This document shows, in pieces, positions 17,590 to 28,618 of a stretch of 64,000 nucleotides of DNA; the first letter of the stretch is position 1; every line of letters starts with the position of its first letter. Source of the DNA: Beijerinckiaceae bacterium (GTDB lineage Bacteria > Pseudomonadota > Alphaproteobacteria > Rhizobiales > Beijerinckiaceae). The stretch is taken from assembly GCA_947453205.1 (NCBI GenBank), contig CANGFT010000003.1:90859-154858 (forward strand), written 5' to 3'. The notes beneath the pieces are model-generated. The model saw only the letters and a list, made by a program, of their open reading frames with translations, ran no database searches and was not told where the DNA came from. Made by a program: the position numbers and the translations under genes.

Positions 17590-19052
17590 TGGCTCGCCTC
17601 CGTGTGAGAATCAATCAGACGTCCGTAAAGGGAGTTCACGCCCACTTCGATGATATGCGCTTGCGCGATCTGGCCAATGAGTTCCTTGGGTCCATCCACA
17701 TGGACTGCATGGAGCCATGGCGTCTTGCCGCCGATCTGGCCGGGGCGCCGTCCCGGCTTTTCAAAGAGAACCTCGACGGTCCGCCCGAGCATGGCCTGAT
17801 TGAACTCATCGCGCTGTCCGTCGACCAGCGCCTTCAGCCGCGCCAGACGCTCCGCCTTCACCTCTTCCGCCACATGTTCGTCCATCGTTGCAGCGGGCGT
17901 GCCGGGGCGCGCCGAATATTTGAAGAAATAGGCGCTGGCGAAGCGCACCTCCTCGATGAGCCGCAGGGTGTCGCGGAACTCCTCTTCGGTCTCGCCGGGA
18001 AAGCCCACGATGAAATCCGAGGACAAGGCGATGTCGGGGCGCGCCGCGCGGATGCGCTCGATCTGGCGCAGATAATCGGCGGCGCTGTGCTTGCGGTTCA
18101 TGAGGGCCAGAATGCGGTCCGACCCCGACTGCACGGGCAGGTGCAGATAGGGCATGAGCTGCGGCAGATCGCGATGGGCCTCCATGAGATCGTCGCGCAT
18201 GTCATTGGGGTGGCTCGTCGTATAGCGGATGCGCAATAGGCCTCGAATTTGCGCGATGCGCGTCGCAAGCTGCGCCAGCGACCACGGCGCGCCGTTCGGC
18301 CCCTCGCCATGATAGGCGTTGACGTTCTGGCCGAGCAGGCTGACCTCGCGGACCCCGGAGGCCGCAAGGCGCTCCACCTCCTCCACGATCTGGCGCACGG
18401 GACGCGAGACCTCGGCGCCGCGCGTATAGGGCACGACGCAGAAGGTGCAGAACTTGTCGCAGCCTTCCTGCACGGTGACGAAGGCGCTGAGGCCGCGGGC
18501 GCGGACCTTTTCAGGCGTTGGAGGCGCAAGATGATCGAATTTGTCCTCGACGGGAAATTCGGTGTCGACCACGCCTGCGCCATTGCCCGTCCGGCGCAGG
18601 AGTTCGGGCAGGCGATGATAGTTCTGCGGGCCGACCACCAGATCGACCGCAGGCTGGCGACGCTGGATCTCGGCGCCCTCGGCCTGCGCGACGCAGCCGG
18701 CGACGGCGATACGGGTGTCGACCCCGCGCGCGGCGCGCTCCTGCTTCAACTGACGGATCTTGCCGAGCTCGGAATAGATTTTTTCCGAGGCGTGTTCCCG
18801 GATGTGGCAGGTGTTCAGCACGACGAGGTCGGCGTCCTCGAGCACCATCGTCTCCTCATAGCCCTCGCCCGCCAGAACGTCGGTCATGCGGGTGGCGTCA
18901 TAGACGTTCATCTGACAGCCATATGACCTAACGAAGACCTTGCGCTTGCGCGCGTCCACTGCGCGGGAGACGTCACCCTGAGATTGCAAAACCGGAACCC
19001 TTGCCGTCGGAAAAGAGGAATTTCGACATTCTAGCAGGTTTTCGCGCGCCAC
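17586..19052 (-). CDS. miaB: tRNA-2-methylthio-N6-dimethylallyladenosine synthase
   Basis: Radical-SAM methylthiotransferase acting on i6A37 of tRNA. In the 488-residue frame the auxiliary cluster cysteines are Cys46, Cys82 and Cys120, and the radical-SAM motif CDKFCTFC supplies Cys198, Cys202 and Cys205. A C-terminal TRAM domain follows. The start is uncertain: GTG at 19052 gives about 37 atypical residues before [12 protein letters not shown]; a GTG at 18959 (MDARKRKVF) would give a length closer to relatives and has AGGGTGA upstream, though rather far away. Confidence 0.93.
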   Translation of the reverse strand: MARENLLECRNSSFPTARVPVLQSQGDVSRAVDARKRKVFVRSYGCQMNVYDATRMTDVLAGEGYEETMVLEDADLVVLNTCHIREHASEKIYSELGKIRQLKQERAARGVDTRIAVAGCVAQAEGAEIQRRQPAVDLVVGPQNYHRLPELLRRTGNGAGVVDTEFPVEDKFDHLAPPTPEKVRARGLSAFVTVQEGCDKFCTFCVVPYTRGAEVSRPVRQIVEEVERLAASGVREVSLLGQNVNAYHGEGPNGAPWSLAQLATRIAQIRGLLRIRYTTSHPNDMRDDLMEAHRDLPQLMPYLHLPVQSGSDRILALMNRKHSAADYLRQIERIRAARPDIALSSDFIVGFPGETEEEFRDTLRLIEEVRFASAYFFKYSARPGTPAATMDEHVAEEVKAERLARLKALVDGQRDEFNQAMLGRTVEVLFEKPGRRPGQIGGKTPWLHAVHVDGPKELIGQIAQAHIIEVGVNSLYGRLIDSHTEASH

Positions 19053-19070
19053 ACAGGCCCGCCTTCGGCG

Positions 19071-19550
19071 TCAGGCCTTGCGACGCAGGATGAGCGCCGC
19101 GGCGGCGGGCGCGCCCGGCTTGGCGTAATAGGCCTTGCGCTCGCCCACCTGCTCGAAGCCGAGTTTGCGGTAAAGCGTGAGCGCGGCTGCGTTTTCCGCC
19201 TCGACCTCAAGGAAGGTCTCGCTCACCCCCAGCGCCTCGAGGCCGTCAAGCTGGGTCTGGAGCAGGGCGCGGCCCAGGCCTCGGCCCTGCCGCGCCCGGT
19301 CGACCACGATGGTCAGGATCTCCGCCTCCGCCCCCGCATGGCGGGCGAGGGAGAAGCCGAGCGCCGTCTTTTCCTGCGAATCAAGGGCCACATGGGCGAG
19401 CACCGAAGGCTCGGCGGCGAGGCTGGCGATCTCCTGCGCGGACCAGCCCCGATGAAAGGACGCCGCATGGATGGCGGCGCAGGCGCCCGCGCGCGCAGGC
19501 GTGAAGAGGCGGATGACCGGATCGGCGGCGGCTTTGGCGAAGGGCCACAT
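19071..19550 (-). CDS. rimI: RimI-type ribosomal-protein N-acetyltransferase
   Basis: GNAT-fold acetyltransferase of 159 residues. The acetyl-CoA loop is VDRARQGRGLGRALL, followed by FLEVEAENAAALTLYRKLGFEQVGERKAYY, the RimI-type C-terminal half. It is expected to acetylate the N-terminus of ribosomal protein S18. It starts 2 bases after tsaB, the usual tsaB-rimI pair. Confidence 0.9.
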   Translation of the reverse strand: MWPFAKAAADPVIRLFTPARAGACAAIHAASFHRGWSAQEIASLAAEPSVLAHVALDSQEKTALGFSLARHAGAEAEILTIVVDRARQGRGLGRALLQTQLDGLEALGVSETFLEVEAENAAALTLYRKLGFEQVGERKAYYAKPGAPAAAALILRRKA

Positions 19551-19552
19551 GC

Positions 19553-20266
19553 TCAGGCCCGCGCGAAGCGGAACGGGGAGGGCGGCTTCACATCGGGCGC
19601 CTTGATGTAGAGGGGACGCGGCGGGGCCTCCTGCGGGTCCGCTATCATGCCGAGCCGGGCCACATAGAGGATCGGCGTCGCTGCGGTCTCGCCTTCGACC
19701 TCGGCCTCGCGATGCGCCGACCAGGCGGCGATGGCGAGCAGGGGGGCGGCCGAGCCGGTGATGCGCAGCGGCCCCGGCGGCAGCTTCTCGACGGCCTCGG
19801 AGAGCGGCAGGACGGTCGGCGCCATCAGGATCGCCCCGCTGGGGGAGCAGGCCTGCAGATAGATCTGCCCGTGGCGCGCGTCGATGGCGGACACGATGAC
19901 GGGGGGCAGCGGCGACGCAGGTTTTTTGGTGGGGGCTTTGGGCTCAAGCACCAGGGGCGCGGCGAAAGCGGCGAGGGTCGAGACCCCCACAACGGGGATG
20001 TCGAGGGCGACCCCGAAGCTGCGCGCCGCCGAAATCGCCACCCTGATGCCCGTGAACGAGCCCGGACCCACGGTTACGGCGATGCGGTCGAGGGAGGAAA
20101 AGCCCCCCTCCACCTGCGCAATGATGCGCTCAATGAGCGGCAGCAAGGCCTCCGCATGGCCCCGCTCCATGACAATGGTCTCGCTGGCGAGCGGCTCGGG
20201 CGACCCCGTGTCGAGAACGCAGGCGCAGACGGCCGGAAGCGCGGTGTCGAGCGCCAGAATTCTCAT
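19553..20266 (-). CDS. tsaB: tRNA threonylcarbamoyladenosine biosynthesis protein TsaB
   Basis: ASKHA-fold partner of TsaD in making t6A37 of tRNA; 237 residues. The N-terminal MRILALDTALPAVCACVLD and ERGHAEALLPLIERI, then VTVGPGSFTGIRVAISAARS, are the family signatures. It is followed closely by rimI. Its partners tsaD and tsaE are not in this window. Confidence 0.93.
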   Translation of the reverse strand: MRILALDTALPAVCACVLDTGSPEPLASETIVMERGHAEALLPLIERIIAQVEGGFSSLDRIAVTVGPGSFTGIRVAISAARSFGVALDIPVVGVSTLAAFAAPLVLEPKAPTKKPASPLPPVIVSAIDARHGQIYLQACSPSGAILMAPTVLPLSEAVEKLPPGPLRITGSAAPLLAIAAWSAHREAEVEGETAATPILYVARLGMIADPQEAPPRPLYIKAPDVKPPSPFRFARA

Positions 20267-20291
20267 GGGGCCGGTCGATCCTTTCGGGGGC

Positions 20292-20846
20292 TCAGATCTG
20301 CTCCACCGCCTGAACCTCAGGCAGATAGTGGCGGAACATGTTCTGGATGCCGCTCTTCAGCGTGGCTGTGGAGGAGGGGCAGCCCGCGCAGGCGCCCTTC
20401 ATGGCGAGATAGACGGTCCCGTCGCGAAAACCGCGGAAGGTGATGTCGCCGCCATCGCCAGCCACCGCCGGGCGGATGCGCGCCTCCAGCAGCTCCTTGA
20501 TGGTCGCCACGGTCTCGGCATGGGCGGGATCGAAGAACTCCTCCGCCTCCCCCTCATCGCCGCCATCGGCCAGAAGGGGCGCGCCGGAGGTGTAATGCTC
20601 CATGATGACGCCGAGAATGGCGGGCTTGAGATGCTGCCACTCGCCATCGGCCTTGGTCACGGAGATGAATTCGGGGGCGAAGAAGACCCCGCTCACGCCT
20701 TCGATGGAAAAGAGCGCCTGGGCGAGCGGGGAGCGGGCGGCGTCAGCCACGCTGCGCATGTCGAGCGTGCCGTCCTGCATGACGGAACGTCCGGGAAGAA
20801 ACTTGAGGGTGGCGGGATTGGGCGTGGCTTCGGTCTGGATGAACAT
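20292..20846 (-). CDS. NifU-family (Nfu-type) iron-sulfur scaffold/carrier
   Basis: Protein of 184 residues with an N-terminal Nfu_N domain (MFIQTEATPNPATLKFLPG) and a C-terminal NifU-like domain carrying the cluster-binding motif CAGC (Cys153, Cys156) in GACAGCPSST. It carries Fe-S clusters to apo-proteins such as MiaB-type enzymes. The ATG at 20846 has GAGGAG 6-8 bases upstream and is preferred to the ATG at 20873. Confidence 0.93.
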   Translation of the reverse strand: MFIQTEATPNPATLKFLPGRSVMQDGTLDMRSVADAARSPLAQALFSIEGVSGVFFAPEFISVTKADGEWQHLKPAILGVIMEHYTSGAPLLADGGDEGEAEEFFDPAHAETVATIKELLEARIRPAVAGDGGDITFRGFRDGTVYLAMKGACAGCPSSTATLKSGIQNMFRHYLPEVQAVEQI

Positions 20847-20952
20847 CTGCGGCTCCTCATCGCCCCGGTTCAAGGCCGGGGGATCAGCAAGATATCATCC
20901 GTTCTGCGAAGCAGTTCAAGCCCAAAGGGCGCGAGGCGGCCTGAACGGCGCC

Positions 20953-21987
20953 TCAGCGCACGAAGCCGAGGATGTCCTTGACGCTGGTCATGGTCTGCGC
21001 CGCCAGCACCCGCGCGCGGTCCGAACCATCCTTGAGGACGGCGTCGATATAGGCGATGTCGCCCTGGATGCGCTTCATTTCGGCGCCGATGGGGCCGAGC
21101 TTCTCCACCGCAAGATCGACAAGGGCGGACTTGAAGTTCGAGAAATTCGCGCCGCCAAATTCGCGCAGCACGTCTTCCTTGGAGCCGTCGTTCAGCGCGG
21201 CGTAGATGCCCACGAGATTGTCGGCCTCGGGACGGCCCGCGAGGCCCGCGATCTCCGAGGGGAGCGCGTCAGGGTCAGTCTTGGCCTTGCGCACCTTCTG
21301 GGCGATGGCGTCCGCGTCATCGGAGAGGTTAAGGCGCGAATAGTCGGAAGGGTCGGACTTCGACATTTTCTTCGAGCCGTCGCGCAGGCTCATGACGCGC
21401 GTCGCGGGGCCCTGAATGAGCGGCTCGGGCAGGGGGAAAAAGGCGTCGCCAAAGCCATTGGAGGCGATGGAGTCGGAGAAGTCGTTGTTGAACTTCTGCG
21501 CGATGTCGCGCGACAGTTCGAGATGCTGCTTCTGATCCTCGCCCACCGGCACATGGGTGGCGCGGTAGACCAGAATGTCGGCGGCCATGAGGGTGGGATA
21601 GGCGTAGAGGCCGAGCGAGGCGTTCTCGCGATCCTTGCCAGCCTTCTCCTTGAACTGGGTCATGCGGTTGAGCCAGCCGATGCGCGCCACGCAATTGAAG
21701 ACCCAGGCCAGCTCCGCATGTTCGGCGACCTGACTCTGGTTGAAGACGATGTGCTTCCTGGGATCGATGCCGGAGGCGATGAAGGCGGCGGTCACTTCGC
21801 GGATGTTCGACTTCAGGACGGCCGGGGGCTGCGCCACGGTGATCGCATGCAGATCGACCACGCAATAGATGCAGTCATGGGTCTCCTGCAGGGCCACGAA
21901 TTTCGTGATCGCGCCCAGATAGTTCCCCAGATGCAGATTGCCGGTCGGCTGCACGCCCGAGAAGACGCGTTCGACGAATTTGGCCAT
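20953..21987 (-). CDS. trpS: Tryptophanyl-tRNA synthetase
   Basis: Class I synthetase of 344 residues charging tRNA-Trp. The HIGH-like motif is in [16 protein letters not shown] near the N-terminus and the KMSKS loop in [15 protein letters not shown]. Length and motifs are standard for the bacterial enzyme. About 100 bases separate it from the Nfu-type gene downstream. Confidence 0.96.
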   Translation of the reverse strand: MAKFVERVFSGVQPTGNLHLGNYLGAITKFVALQETHDCIYCVVDLHAITVAQPPAVLKSNIREVTAAFIASGIDPRKHIVFNQSQVAEHAELAWVFNCVARIGWLNRMTQFKEKAGKDRENASLGLYAYPTLMAADILVYRATHVPVGEDQKQHLELSRDIAQKFNNDFSDSIASNGFGDAFFPLPEPLIQGPATRVMSLRDGSKKMSKSDPSDYSRLNLSDDADAIAQKVRKAKTDPDALPSEIAGLAGRPEADNLVGIYAALNDGSKEDVLREFGGANFSNFKSALVDLAVEKLGPIGAEMKRIQGDIAYIDAVLKDGSDRARVLAAQTMTSVKDILGFVR

Positions 21988-22063
21988 GACTGTCCACCCT
22001 GCCCCTCGTTCCGAGGCGCCTTATCGCAATGCGCAGGCGTCAAGGCAAGCGAATCCAGCCCCG

Positions 22064-23374
22064 TCAGAGAATGAACCGGCTGAGGTCGGTGTTGCGGGCG
22101 AGGTCGCCCACATTCTTCTCCACGAAGGCGCCGTCGATCTCGATCCGCTCCCCCGAGCGGTCGGGGGCGGTGAAGCTCACCTCATCCAGAACCCGCTCCA
22201 TCACGGTCTGCAGGCGCCGGGCGCCGATGTTCTCGACGGAGGCGTTGACCTGCACCGCGACCCGCGCGATGGCGTCCACCGCGTCCGGGGCGAAGACGAG
22301 ATCGACGCCCTCGGTCTCCAGCAGCGCCACATATTGCTTCACGAGGCAGGCCTCGGTCTCCGTGAGGATGCGGCGGAAGTCGTCCTCGTTGAGGGGCTGC
22401 AGCTCCACGCGGATCGGCAGGCGGCCCTGCAGCTCCGGCAGGAGGTCCGAGGGCTTGGAGACATGGAAGGCCCCGGAGGCGATGAAGAGGATATGGTCGG
22501 TCTTCACCGCCCCGTGCTTGGTGCTGACCGTCGTGCCCTCGATGAGCGGCAGGAGGTCGCGTTGCACGCCCTCGCGCGACACATCCGCCCCGCCGCGATT
22601 CTCGCGGGCGCAGATCTTGTCGATCTCGTCGAGGAAGACGATGCCATTGTCCTCGACGTCGCGGATCGCCTCCTGCACCACCTGATCCTGATCGAGCAGC
22701 TTCTCGCTTTCCTCCGCGATCAGGGGCTCGAAGGCCTCGCGCACCGTCGTGCGGCGGGGCTTGGCGCGCCCGCCAAGAGACTTGCCGAAGAGGTCGCTCA
22801 GGGAAATCGCGCTCATGGAGGCGCCGGGCATGTTGGGCAGCTCGAACATGGGCAGGCCGCCGCCCGCCCCCTGCTGCAGCTCGATCTCGATCTCCTTGTC
22901 GTCAAGCTCACCGGCGCGCAGCTTCTTGCGGAAGGATTCGCGCGTCGTCGCCGAGGCGCTGACGCCCACCAGCGCGTCAAGCACCCGCTCTTCGGCGGCC
23001 TGATGCGCCCGCGCCTCGACCCCCTTGCGCTTGCGCTCCTTGACGAGGGAGATGCCGATCTCCACGAGATCCCTGATGATCTGCTCGACGTCGCGGCCGA
23101 CATAGCCGACCTCGGTGAACTTGGTCGCCTCGACCTTCAGGAAGGGCGCGCCCGCAAGCCGGGCGAGGCGGCGGGAGATTTCGGTCTTGCCGCAGCCGGT
23201 CGGGCCGATCATCAGGATGTTCTTGGGCAGCACCTCGTCGCGCATGGCGCCCTTGAGCTGCAGGCGCCGCCAGCGGTTGCGCAGGGCGATGGCCACCGCG
23301 CGCTTGGCGTCCTTCTGCCCGACGATATGGCGATCAAGCTCGGAGACGATCTCGCGCGGTGAAAAATCAGTCAT
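22064..23374 (-). CDS. hslU: HslU ATPase of the HslVU protease
   Basis: AAA+ unfoldase of 436 residues that feeds substrates to HslV. Walker A GPTGCGKT is at 57-64, the pore motif [14 protein letters not shown] follows near 90, and Walker B is [10 protein letters not shown]. The C-terminal DLSRFIL is the tail that inserts into HslV. The ATG at 23374 has AAGGAA 6 bases upstream. hslV lies immediately upstream on the same strand. Confidence 0.96.
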   Translation of the reverse strand: MTDFSPREIVSELDRHIVGQKDAKRAVAIALRNRWRRLQLKGAMRDEVLPKNILMIGPTGCGKTEISRRLARLAGAPFLKVEATKFTEVGYVGRDVEQIIRDLVEIGISLVKERKRKGVEARAHQAAEERVLDALVGVSASATTRESFRKKLRAGELDDKEIEIELQQGAGGGLPMFELPNMPGASMSAISLSDLFGKSLGGRAKPRRTTVREAFEPLIAEESEKLLDQDQVVQEAIRDVEDNGIVFLDEIDKICARENRGGADVSREGVQRDLLPLIEGTTVSTKHGAVKTDHILFIASGAFHVSKPSDLLPELQGRLPIRVELQPLNEDDFRRILTETEACLVKQYVALLETEGVDLVFAPDAVDAIARVAVQVNASVENIGARRLQTVMERVLDEVSFTAPDRSGERIEIDGAFVEKNVGDLARNTDLSRFIL

Positions 23375-23392
23375 GAGATTTCCTTGAAGCAA

Positions 23393-23974
23393 TCAACGAA
23401 GATCGATGGATTCGATGACCAGCGATCTGTTCGTGTAGACGCAGATGTCGGCGGCGATGGCCATGGAGCGCCGCACGGTCTCCTCGGCGTCGAGCCCCAT
23501 GGGAAGCAGGGCGCGGGCGGCGGAGAGGGCGTAATTGCCGCCCGAACCGATGGCCATGGCCGCGCCATGCTCGCTGGCTTCGGGCTCCAGCACATCCCCG
23601 GTGCCCGTCAGAACGAGGCCCACCTGCTTGTCGGCGACGAGCATCATGGCCTCGAGGCGGCGCAGATAGCGGTCGGTGCGCCAGTCCTTGGCCAGCTCCA
23701 CGCAGGCGCGCATCAACTGGCCGGGATATTGGTCGAGCTTGGCCTCCAGCCGCTCGAACAGGGTGAAGGCGTCGGCGGTGGCGCCCGCGAAGCCCGCGAT
23801 CACATCCGCGCCCTTGCCGAGGCGGCGGACCTTGCGGGCGTTGCCCTTGATGATGGTCGGGCCCAGGCTCACCTGCCCGTCGCCGCCGATCACCACGCGT
23901 CCATCCTTGCGGACCATCAGGATCGTGGTGGCGTGCCAGCCCTGAGATCCGCCCTGCCCATCATCCCGCATCAT
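23393..23974 (-). CDS. hslV: HslV peptidase of the HslVU protease
   Basis: Threonine peptidase of 193 residues, proteasome beta-like fold. The mature N-terminus is expected at the TTILMVRK stretch after a roughly 15-residue propeptide ([15 protein letters not shown]), with the catalytic Thr at about residue 16. [14 protein letters not shown] is the conserved helix. Short propeptides of this kind are usual in alphaproteobacteria. It is divergent from hisB, with 107 bases between. Confidence 0.96.
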   Translation of the reverse strand: MMRDDGQGGSQGWHATTILMVRKDGRVVIGGDGQVSLGPTIIKGNARKVRRLGKGADVIAGFAGATADAFTLFERLEAKLDQYPGQLMRACVELAKDWRTDRYLRRLEAMMLVADKQVGLVLTGTGDVLEPEASEHGAAMAIGSGGNYALSAARALLPMGLDAEETVRRSMAIAADICVYTNRSLVIESIDLR

Positions 23975-24081
23975 CGTCTCCCGGAGGCCTGATGGCGCAT
24001 CTATGACCCATGATCCGCCTTGGCAAGGGTAGCAAAGCGGTCGTGGCCTTGCTAGAAGCCGGAGGCAACCGGGAAACTGAC

Positions 24082-24675
24082 ATGCGCACCGCCTCCCTTT
24101 CGCGCAAGACGCGGGAAACCGACATCGCCGTCGAGGTCACGCTCGATGGCTCGGGCAAATCCGAGATCTCCACGGGCGTGGGCTTTTTTGACCACATGCT
24201 CGACCAGATCGCGCGCCATTCCCTCATCGACCTGAAGATTCAGGCGAGCGGCGACCTGCATATCGATTTCCACCATACGGTGGAGGATGTGGGCATCGCG
24301 CTGGGGCAGGCGATCCGTCAGGCGCTGGGCGACCTCAAGGGGATCACCCGCTACGCGGACGTGCATCTGCCCATGGACGAGACGCTGACGCGGGTGGCGC
24401 TGGACATTTCCGGCCGCGCCTTCCTCGTGTTCAGGACGGAGTTCCACACGCCCAAGATCGGGGAATTCGACACCCAGCTGGTGCGCGAATTCTTTCAGGC
24501 CTTCGCCATGAACGCCGGGATCACCCTGCATGTGGAGACGCTCTATGGCGTCAACGACCACCACATCTCCGAATCCTGCTTCAAGGGTCTGGCGCGGGCG
24601 CTGCGCATCGCCATCGCCATCGACGAGCGCCAGAGCGGACGCGTGCCCTCCACCAAGGGAACCCTGACCGGCTGA
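24082..24675 (+). CDS. hisB: Imidazoleglycerol-phosphate dehydratase
   Basis: Histidine biosynthesis enzyme of 197 residues (monofunctional, no phosphatase domain). The metal-binding motifs [23 protein letters not shown] and [11 protein letters not shown] are all present. Start ATG 24082 ([15 protein letters not shown]) is preferred to the earlier in-frame ATG at 24010. It leads a tightly packed his operon. Confidence 0.96.
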   Translation: MRTASLSRKTRETDIAVEVTLDGSGKSEISTGVGFFDHMLDQIARHSLIDLKIQASGDLHIDFHHTVEDVGIALGQAIRQALGDLKGITRYADVHLPMDETLTRVALDISGRAFLVFRTEFHTPKIGEFDTQLVREFFQAFAMNAGITLHVETLYGVNDHHISESCFKGLARALRIAIAIDERQSGRVPSTKGTLTG

Positions 24676-24679
24676 AACG

Positions 24680-25150
24680 ATGACCATTTTCACGGTTCAT
24701 ATCCCCTCGGGAGCCCGCGAGCCTGACGCTCTGGCGGAGGAGATCCGGCTCGTTCCAGAGTCCGGCTCCTTCGCGGCCTTCGTCTTCGGGCCGCTGTGGC
24801 TCGCGGCCAAGGGCGCCTGGCGGGCGGCGGGCGGCTTCGCCCTCGCCATCATCGCGCTCATCGCAGCCCAGACCGCCCTAGACCTGCCGCCGGACGCGGC
24901 TGCGGCCACCCTGGCGCTCATCCATCTCTTCATCGGCCTCGAAGGGCGACAAATGGAGCGCGCGGCCTTGAGCCGGGGCCGGTTTGAACTGGTCGATGTC
25001 GTGAATGCGGCCAATGCGGAAGAGGCCGAGCATATCGCCCTGCGCCGTCTGGTCCTTGCGGCGAACCAGCGCCCCGCGCGGCCCGCCGCGCCAGGCTTCG
25101 TCAATCCTGACCTGCCCGGCATCGGGCTGTTCCCGGGCGCGGGAGGCTGA
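24680..25150 (+). CDS. DUF2628 membrane protein in the his operon
   Basis: Protein of 156 residues with a short N-terminal beta segment ([10 protein letters not shown]), a central hydrophobic region (about 35-85) with likely membrane segments, and a proline-rich tail. It resembles DUF2628, which is often found between hisB and hisH in Hyphomicrobiales. Its function is unknown; the location suggests co-expression with histidine synthesis but not a catalytic step. It begins 4 bases after hisB and ends next to the hisH start. Confidence 0.75.
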   Translation: MTIFTVHIPSGAREPDALAEEIRLVPESGSFAAFVFGPLWLAAKGAWRAAGGFALAIIALIAAQTALDLPPDAAAATLALIHLFIGLEGRQMERAALSRGRFELVDVVNAANAEEAEHIALRRLVLAANQRPARPAAPGFVNPDLPGIGLFPGAGG

Positions 25151-25151
25151 T

Positions 25152-25802
25152 GTGAGCGTAGCCATCATCGACTACGGGTCCGGCAACCTGCACTCCGCCA
25201 GAAAGGCCTTCGAAACCGCCGCTGCGGACGCGGGCCTCGACCTGCCCATTCTCCTCACCAGCGATCCCGAAGTCGTCCGCAAGGCGGACCGCTTGGTTCT
25301 GCCGGGCGTCGGCGCCTTCGCCGATTGCCGCAGGGGGCTCGACGCCATTCCCGGCATGATCGAGGCCATGGGCGAGGCGGTGCATGGCCGTGGACGGCCC
25401 TTTCTGGGCATCTGCGTGGGCATGCAGCTCCTCGCCACCCGCGGCCTCGAACATCAGGTGACCGAGGGCCTCGACTGGGTGCCCGGCGACGTCAGCGCCA
25501 TCACCCCCGCCAACCCCACCCTCAAGGTGCCGCATATGGGCTGGAACACGCTCGACCAGCGCGCCCCCCATCCCCTGCTCGCAGGCATAGCGACCGGCGA
25601 CAGGGGCCTGCACGCCTATTTCGTGCATTCCTATCAGCTCAAGCCCGCGCGCGAGGAGATGATCCTCGCCAGCACCACCTATGGCGGTCCCGTCACCGCC
25701 ATGGTTAGCCATGGCAATATCGCAGGCACGCAATTTCATCCCGAGAAAAGCCAGACGCTCGGTCTGGCCCTGATCGCGAATTTCATGAGGTGGACGCCGT
25801 GA
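25152..25802 (+). CDS. hisH: Imidazole glycerol phosphate synthase, glutaminase subunit
   Basis: Class I glutamine amidotransferase of 216 residues that supplies ammonia to HisF. The nucleophile is in [11 protein letters not shown] (Cys near 90) and the His-Glu pair in [10 protein letters not shown]. The start is GTG at 25152, just after the DUF2628 stop, with GGGAGG about 6 bases upstream. Its TGA overlaps the GTG start of hisA. Confidence 0.95.
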   Translation: MSVAIIDYGSGNLHSARKAFETAAADAGLDLPILLTSDPEVVRKADRLVLPGVGAFADCRRGLDAIPGMIEAMGEAVHGRGRPFLGICVGMQLLATRGLEHQVTEGLDWVPGDVSAITPANPTLKVPHMGWNTLDQRAPHPLLAGIATGDRGLHAYFVHSYQLKPAREEMILASTTYGGPVTAMVSHGNIAGTQFHPEKSQTLGLALIANFMRWTP

Positions 25803-26545
25803 TCCTGTTTCCCGCCATCGATCTCAAGGACGGGGAATGCGTCCGTCTCATCCATGGCGACATGGCGCAGGCGACGGTGTTCAACACCAATCCGGCCGCG
25901 CAGGCCTCAGCTTTCGAGGCGCAGGGCTTCGACTATCTCCATGTCGTCGATCTCGACGGCGCCTTCGCGGGCAAGCCCATGAACGCGCGCGCCGTCGAGG
26001 CGATCATCGCCGCGGTGAAGATGCGCGTGCAGCTGGGCGGCGGCATCCGGGATCTGCGCACCATCGAGGGCTGGCTCGGCAAGGGCATCTCCCGCGTCAT
26101 CATCGGCACCGCGGCGGTGAAGGATCCCGAGCTCGTGCGCGAGGCCGCAAGGCTGCATCCCGGCCGCATCGCGGTGGGGGTCGACGCGCGCGACGGGCTC
26201 GTGGCGGTCGAGGGCTGGGCTAAGGTCTCGCAGATCTCGGCGGTGGAGCTTGGCAAGCGTTTCGAGGACGCAGGCGTCTCCGCCATCATCTACACCGACA
26301 TCGCGCGTGACGGCGTGCTGAAAGGCCTCAACATCGAGGCGACGCTGGCGCTCGCCGAGGCCCTGACGATCCCCGTGATCGCCTCGGGGGGCCTCGCCTC
26401 GCTCGACGACATCCGGCGTCTGCTGCAGCCTGACTGCGCCCGCCTCGCCGGCGCCATCTCGGGCCGCGCGCTCTATGACGGGCGCCTTGATCCGGCTGAG
26501 GCGCTTGACCTCATCCGGCGCGCGAAGGAGGGCCTGCGTGCTTAA
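25799..26545 (+). CDS. hisA: ProFAR isomerase
   Basis: TIM-barrel isomerase of 248 residues, the fourth step of histidine synthesis. Catalytic Asp residues are in FPAIDLKDG (N-terminal) and YTDIARDG (C-terminal half). The start is GTG at 25799 ([10 protein letters not shown]), with GAGGTGG upstream and a GTGA overlap with the hisH stop. An in-frame GTG at 25790 is also possible but less well spaced. Confidence 0.95.
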   Translation: MILFPAIDLKDGECVRLIHGDMAQATVFNTNPAAQASAFEAQGFDYLHVVDLDGAFAGKPMNARAVEAIIAAVKMRVQLGGGIRDLRTIEGWLGKGISRVIIGTAAVKDPELVREAARLHPGRIAVGVDARDGLVAVEGWAKVSQISAVELGKRFEDAGVSAIIYTDIARDGVLKGLNIEATLALAEALTIPVIASGGLASLDDIRRLLQPDCARLAGAISGRALYDGRLDPAEALDLIRRAKEGLRA

Positions 26546-27299
26546 GCGCCGCGTCATCCCCTGCCTCGACGTCAAGGACGGGCGCGTCGTCAAGGGCGTG
26601 AACTTCGTCGATCTGCGCGACGCCGGCGATCCCGTGGAGAGCGCCATCGCCTATGACCGGGCGGGCGCGGACGAACTGTGCTTTCTCGACATCACCGCGA
26701 GCCACGAAAACCGCGGCATCATCCTCGACGTCGTCAGCCGCACGGCGGAGGCCTGCTTCATGCCGCTCACGGTCGGCGGGGGCGTGCGCACCACCGACGA
26801 CATCCGCAAGCTCTTGCTGGCGGGCGCGGACAAGGTCTCCATCAACACAGCCGCCGTCCATAACCGCGACTTCGTGCGCGAGGCGGCGGAGAAATTCGGC
26901 AGCCAGTGCATCGTCGTCGCCATCGACGCCAAAGCTGTCGCGCCGGGCAGATGGGAGATCTTCACCCACGGCGGGCGCAAGACGACCGGCCTCGACGCGG
27001 TGGACTATGCGCGCGAAGTGGTGGCGCTGGGGGCAGGCGAAATCCTGCTGACCTCCATGGACCGCGACGGCACGAAGTCGGGCTTCGACGTCGCCCTGAC
27101 ACGGGCGGTGGCCGATGCGGTGTCGGTGCCGCTGATCGCCTCGGGCGGCGTGGGAAACCTCGACCATCTCGTGGCGGGCGTGACCGAGGGCCATGCGACC
27201 GCCGTGCTGGCGGCCTCGATCTTCCATTTCGGCGAATATACGATCCGGCAGGCCAAGGAACATATGGCCAGGGCCGGCATCCCCATGCGGCTTGATTGA
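26538..27299 (+). CDS. hisF: Imidazole glycerol phosphate synthase, cyclase subunit
   Basis: TIM-barrel cyclase of 253 residues, partner of HisH. Catalytic Asp residues are in [16 protein letters not shown] and [13 protein letters not shown]. The start is GTG at 26538 with GGAGG 6-10 bases upstream; it overlaps the hisA 3' end by 8 bases. Confidence 0.96.
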   Translation: MLKRRVIPCLDVKDGRVVKGVNFVDLRDAGDPVESAIAYDRAGADELCFLDITASHENRGIILDVVSRTAEACFMPLTVGGGVRTTDDIRKLLLAGADKVSINTAAVHNRDFVREAAEKFGSQCIVVAIDAKAVAPGRWEIFTHGGRKTTGLDAVDYAREVVALGAGEILLTSMDRDGTKSGFDVALTRAVADAVSVPLIASGGVGNLDHLVAGVTEGHATAVLAASIFHFGEYTIRQAKEHMARAGIPMRLD

Positions 27300-27312
27300 G
27301 ACGAGGCGACGA

Positions 27313-27633
27313 ATGACCAGATTCAGGCTCGCCGATCTCGACGCCATCATCGCCTCGCGCGTTTCAACAGACGCCGGCGCCTCCTATACGAAATCGCTTC
27401 TGGATGCAGGCGTTCAGCGCGCGGCCAAGAAGTTCGGCGAGGAAGCGGTCGAGGCCGTCATCGCCGCGATGGAGAAAGACAAGACAGCGCTGATGAAGGA
27501 ATCAGCCGATGTGCTGTATCATCTGCTCGTCCTCATGCGGGCGGGCGGGGTGAGCCTCGAAGAGGTCGAAGACGAATTGCAGCGGCGCACCGCGCAATCG
27601 GGCCATGCGGAAAAGGCCTCGCGACAAACATAA
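27313..27633 (+). CDS. hisE: Phosphoribosyl-ATP pyrophosphatase
   Basis: Second enzyme of histidine synthesis, 106 residues. The MazG-like core [19 protein letters not shown] and [14 protein letters not shown] carry the metal-binding acidic residues. Start ATG 27313, 13 bases after hisF. hisI (the cyclohydrolase) is not fused and not in the window. Confidence 0.95.
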   Translation: MTRFRLADLDAIIASRVSTDAGASYTKSLLDAGVQRAAKKFGEEAVEAVIAAMEKDKTALMKESADVLYHLLVLMRAGGVSLEEVEDELQRRTAQSGHAEKASRQT

Positions 27634-27661
27634 TGATGACGGCGAAAAGCCGGAGATGGGA

Positions 27662-28615
27662 ATGGACGAGCGCAGCACGATCGAGACCAGCGATGTGTCG
27701 CCCTATCGGCGCTTCAGCCGAACAGAGTGGGCGGCCCTGCGCGCCGACACGCCGCTCACCCTGACCATCGACGACCTGACCAAGCTGCAATCGATCAATG
27801 ATCCGATCTCCGTCGAAGAGGTGGTCGCGATCTATCTGCCGCTGTCGCGTCTGCTGGCGCTCTATGTCGCGGCGACGCAGGGCCTCTTCAAGGCGACGCA
27901 AAGATTTCTCGGCGCCGAAGATGGCAAGGTGCCCTATATCATCGGCGTGGCGGGCTCCGTCGCGGTGGGCAAATCGACCACAGCCCGCGTGCTCAAGGCG
28001 CTTCTGTCGCGCTGGCCCAACACGCCGAAGGTCGAGCTCATCACGACCGACGGCTTCCTTCTGCCCAACGCCATTCTGGAACGCGAAGGCCTGATGGAGA
28101 AGAAGGGCTTTCCCGAGAGTTATGACGGCGGCGCGCTGGTGCGCTTTCTCGCGGAGATCAAGGCGGGCAAGCAGCGCGTGACGGCGCCTGTCTATTCGCA
28201 TCTCGAATATGACGTTGTGCCGGGCCGGGAGATCGTCGTCGACCGTCCTGACATCCTCATCGTCGAAGGGCTCAATGTGCTGTTGCCCAACAAGTTAGGC
28301 AGGCGCATTCCCTTCGTGTCCGATTTCTTCGATTTCTCGATCTATCTTCATGCGGATGAAGCCGATCTCGAACGCTGGTATGTCAACCGCTTCATGCGCC
28401 TGCGCGAGACGGCCTTCCGCGATCCCCGCTCGTTCTTCCGCAAATATGCAGACCTCAGCGATGAAGAGGCGATGATGACCGCGCGCTCCATATGGACGCG
28501 GATCAATCTGCGCAATCTGCATGAGAATGTGCTGCCCACGCGGGCGCGGGCGAGCCTTGTCCTGACGAAGGGCCCGACCCACCAGATCGAGCAGGTGGCC
28601 CTTCGCAAATTGTGA
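27662..28615 (+). CDS. coaA: Pantothenate kinase, type I
   Basis: First step of coenzyme A synthesis, 317 residues, almost the same length as E. coli CoaA. The P-loop [12 protein letters not shown] is at about 95-106, followed by [10 protein letters not shown] and [12 protein letters not shown]. Start ATG 27662 has GGAG 8 bases upstream; an ATG at 27656 is too close to that site. It is the last gene of the his operon, the order usual in Hyphomicrobiales. Confidence 0.94.
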   Translation: MDERSTIETSDVSPYRRFSRTEWAALRADTPLTLTIDDLTKLQSINDPISVEEVVAIYLPLSRLLALYVAATQGLFKATQRFLGAEDGKVPYIIGVAGSVAVGKSTTARVLKALLSRWPNTPKVELITTDGFLLPNAILEREGLMEKKGFPESYDGGALVRFLAEIKAGKQRVTAPVYSHLEYDVVPGREIVVDRPDILIVEGLNVLLPNKLGRRIPFVSDFFDFSIYLHADEADLERWYVNRFMRLRETAFRDPRSFFRKYADLSDEEAMMTARSIWTRINLRNLHENVLPTRARASLVLTKGPTHQIEQVALRKL

Positions 28616-28618
28616 TGG

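Noticed and set aside
18973..19029. 18-codon minus-strand ORF overlapping the 5' end of the miaB frame
   Set aside because: It looked like a leader peptide, but there is no Shine-Dalgarno before its ATG and no run of regulatory codons; it is more likely chance, though it adds to the doubt about the miaB start.
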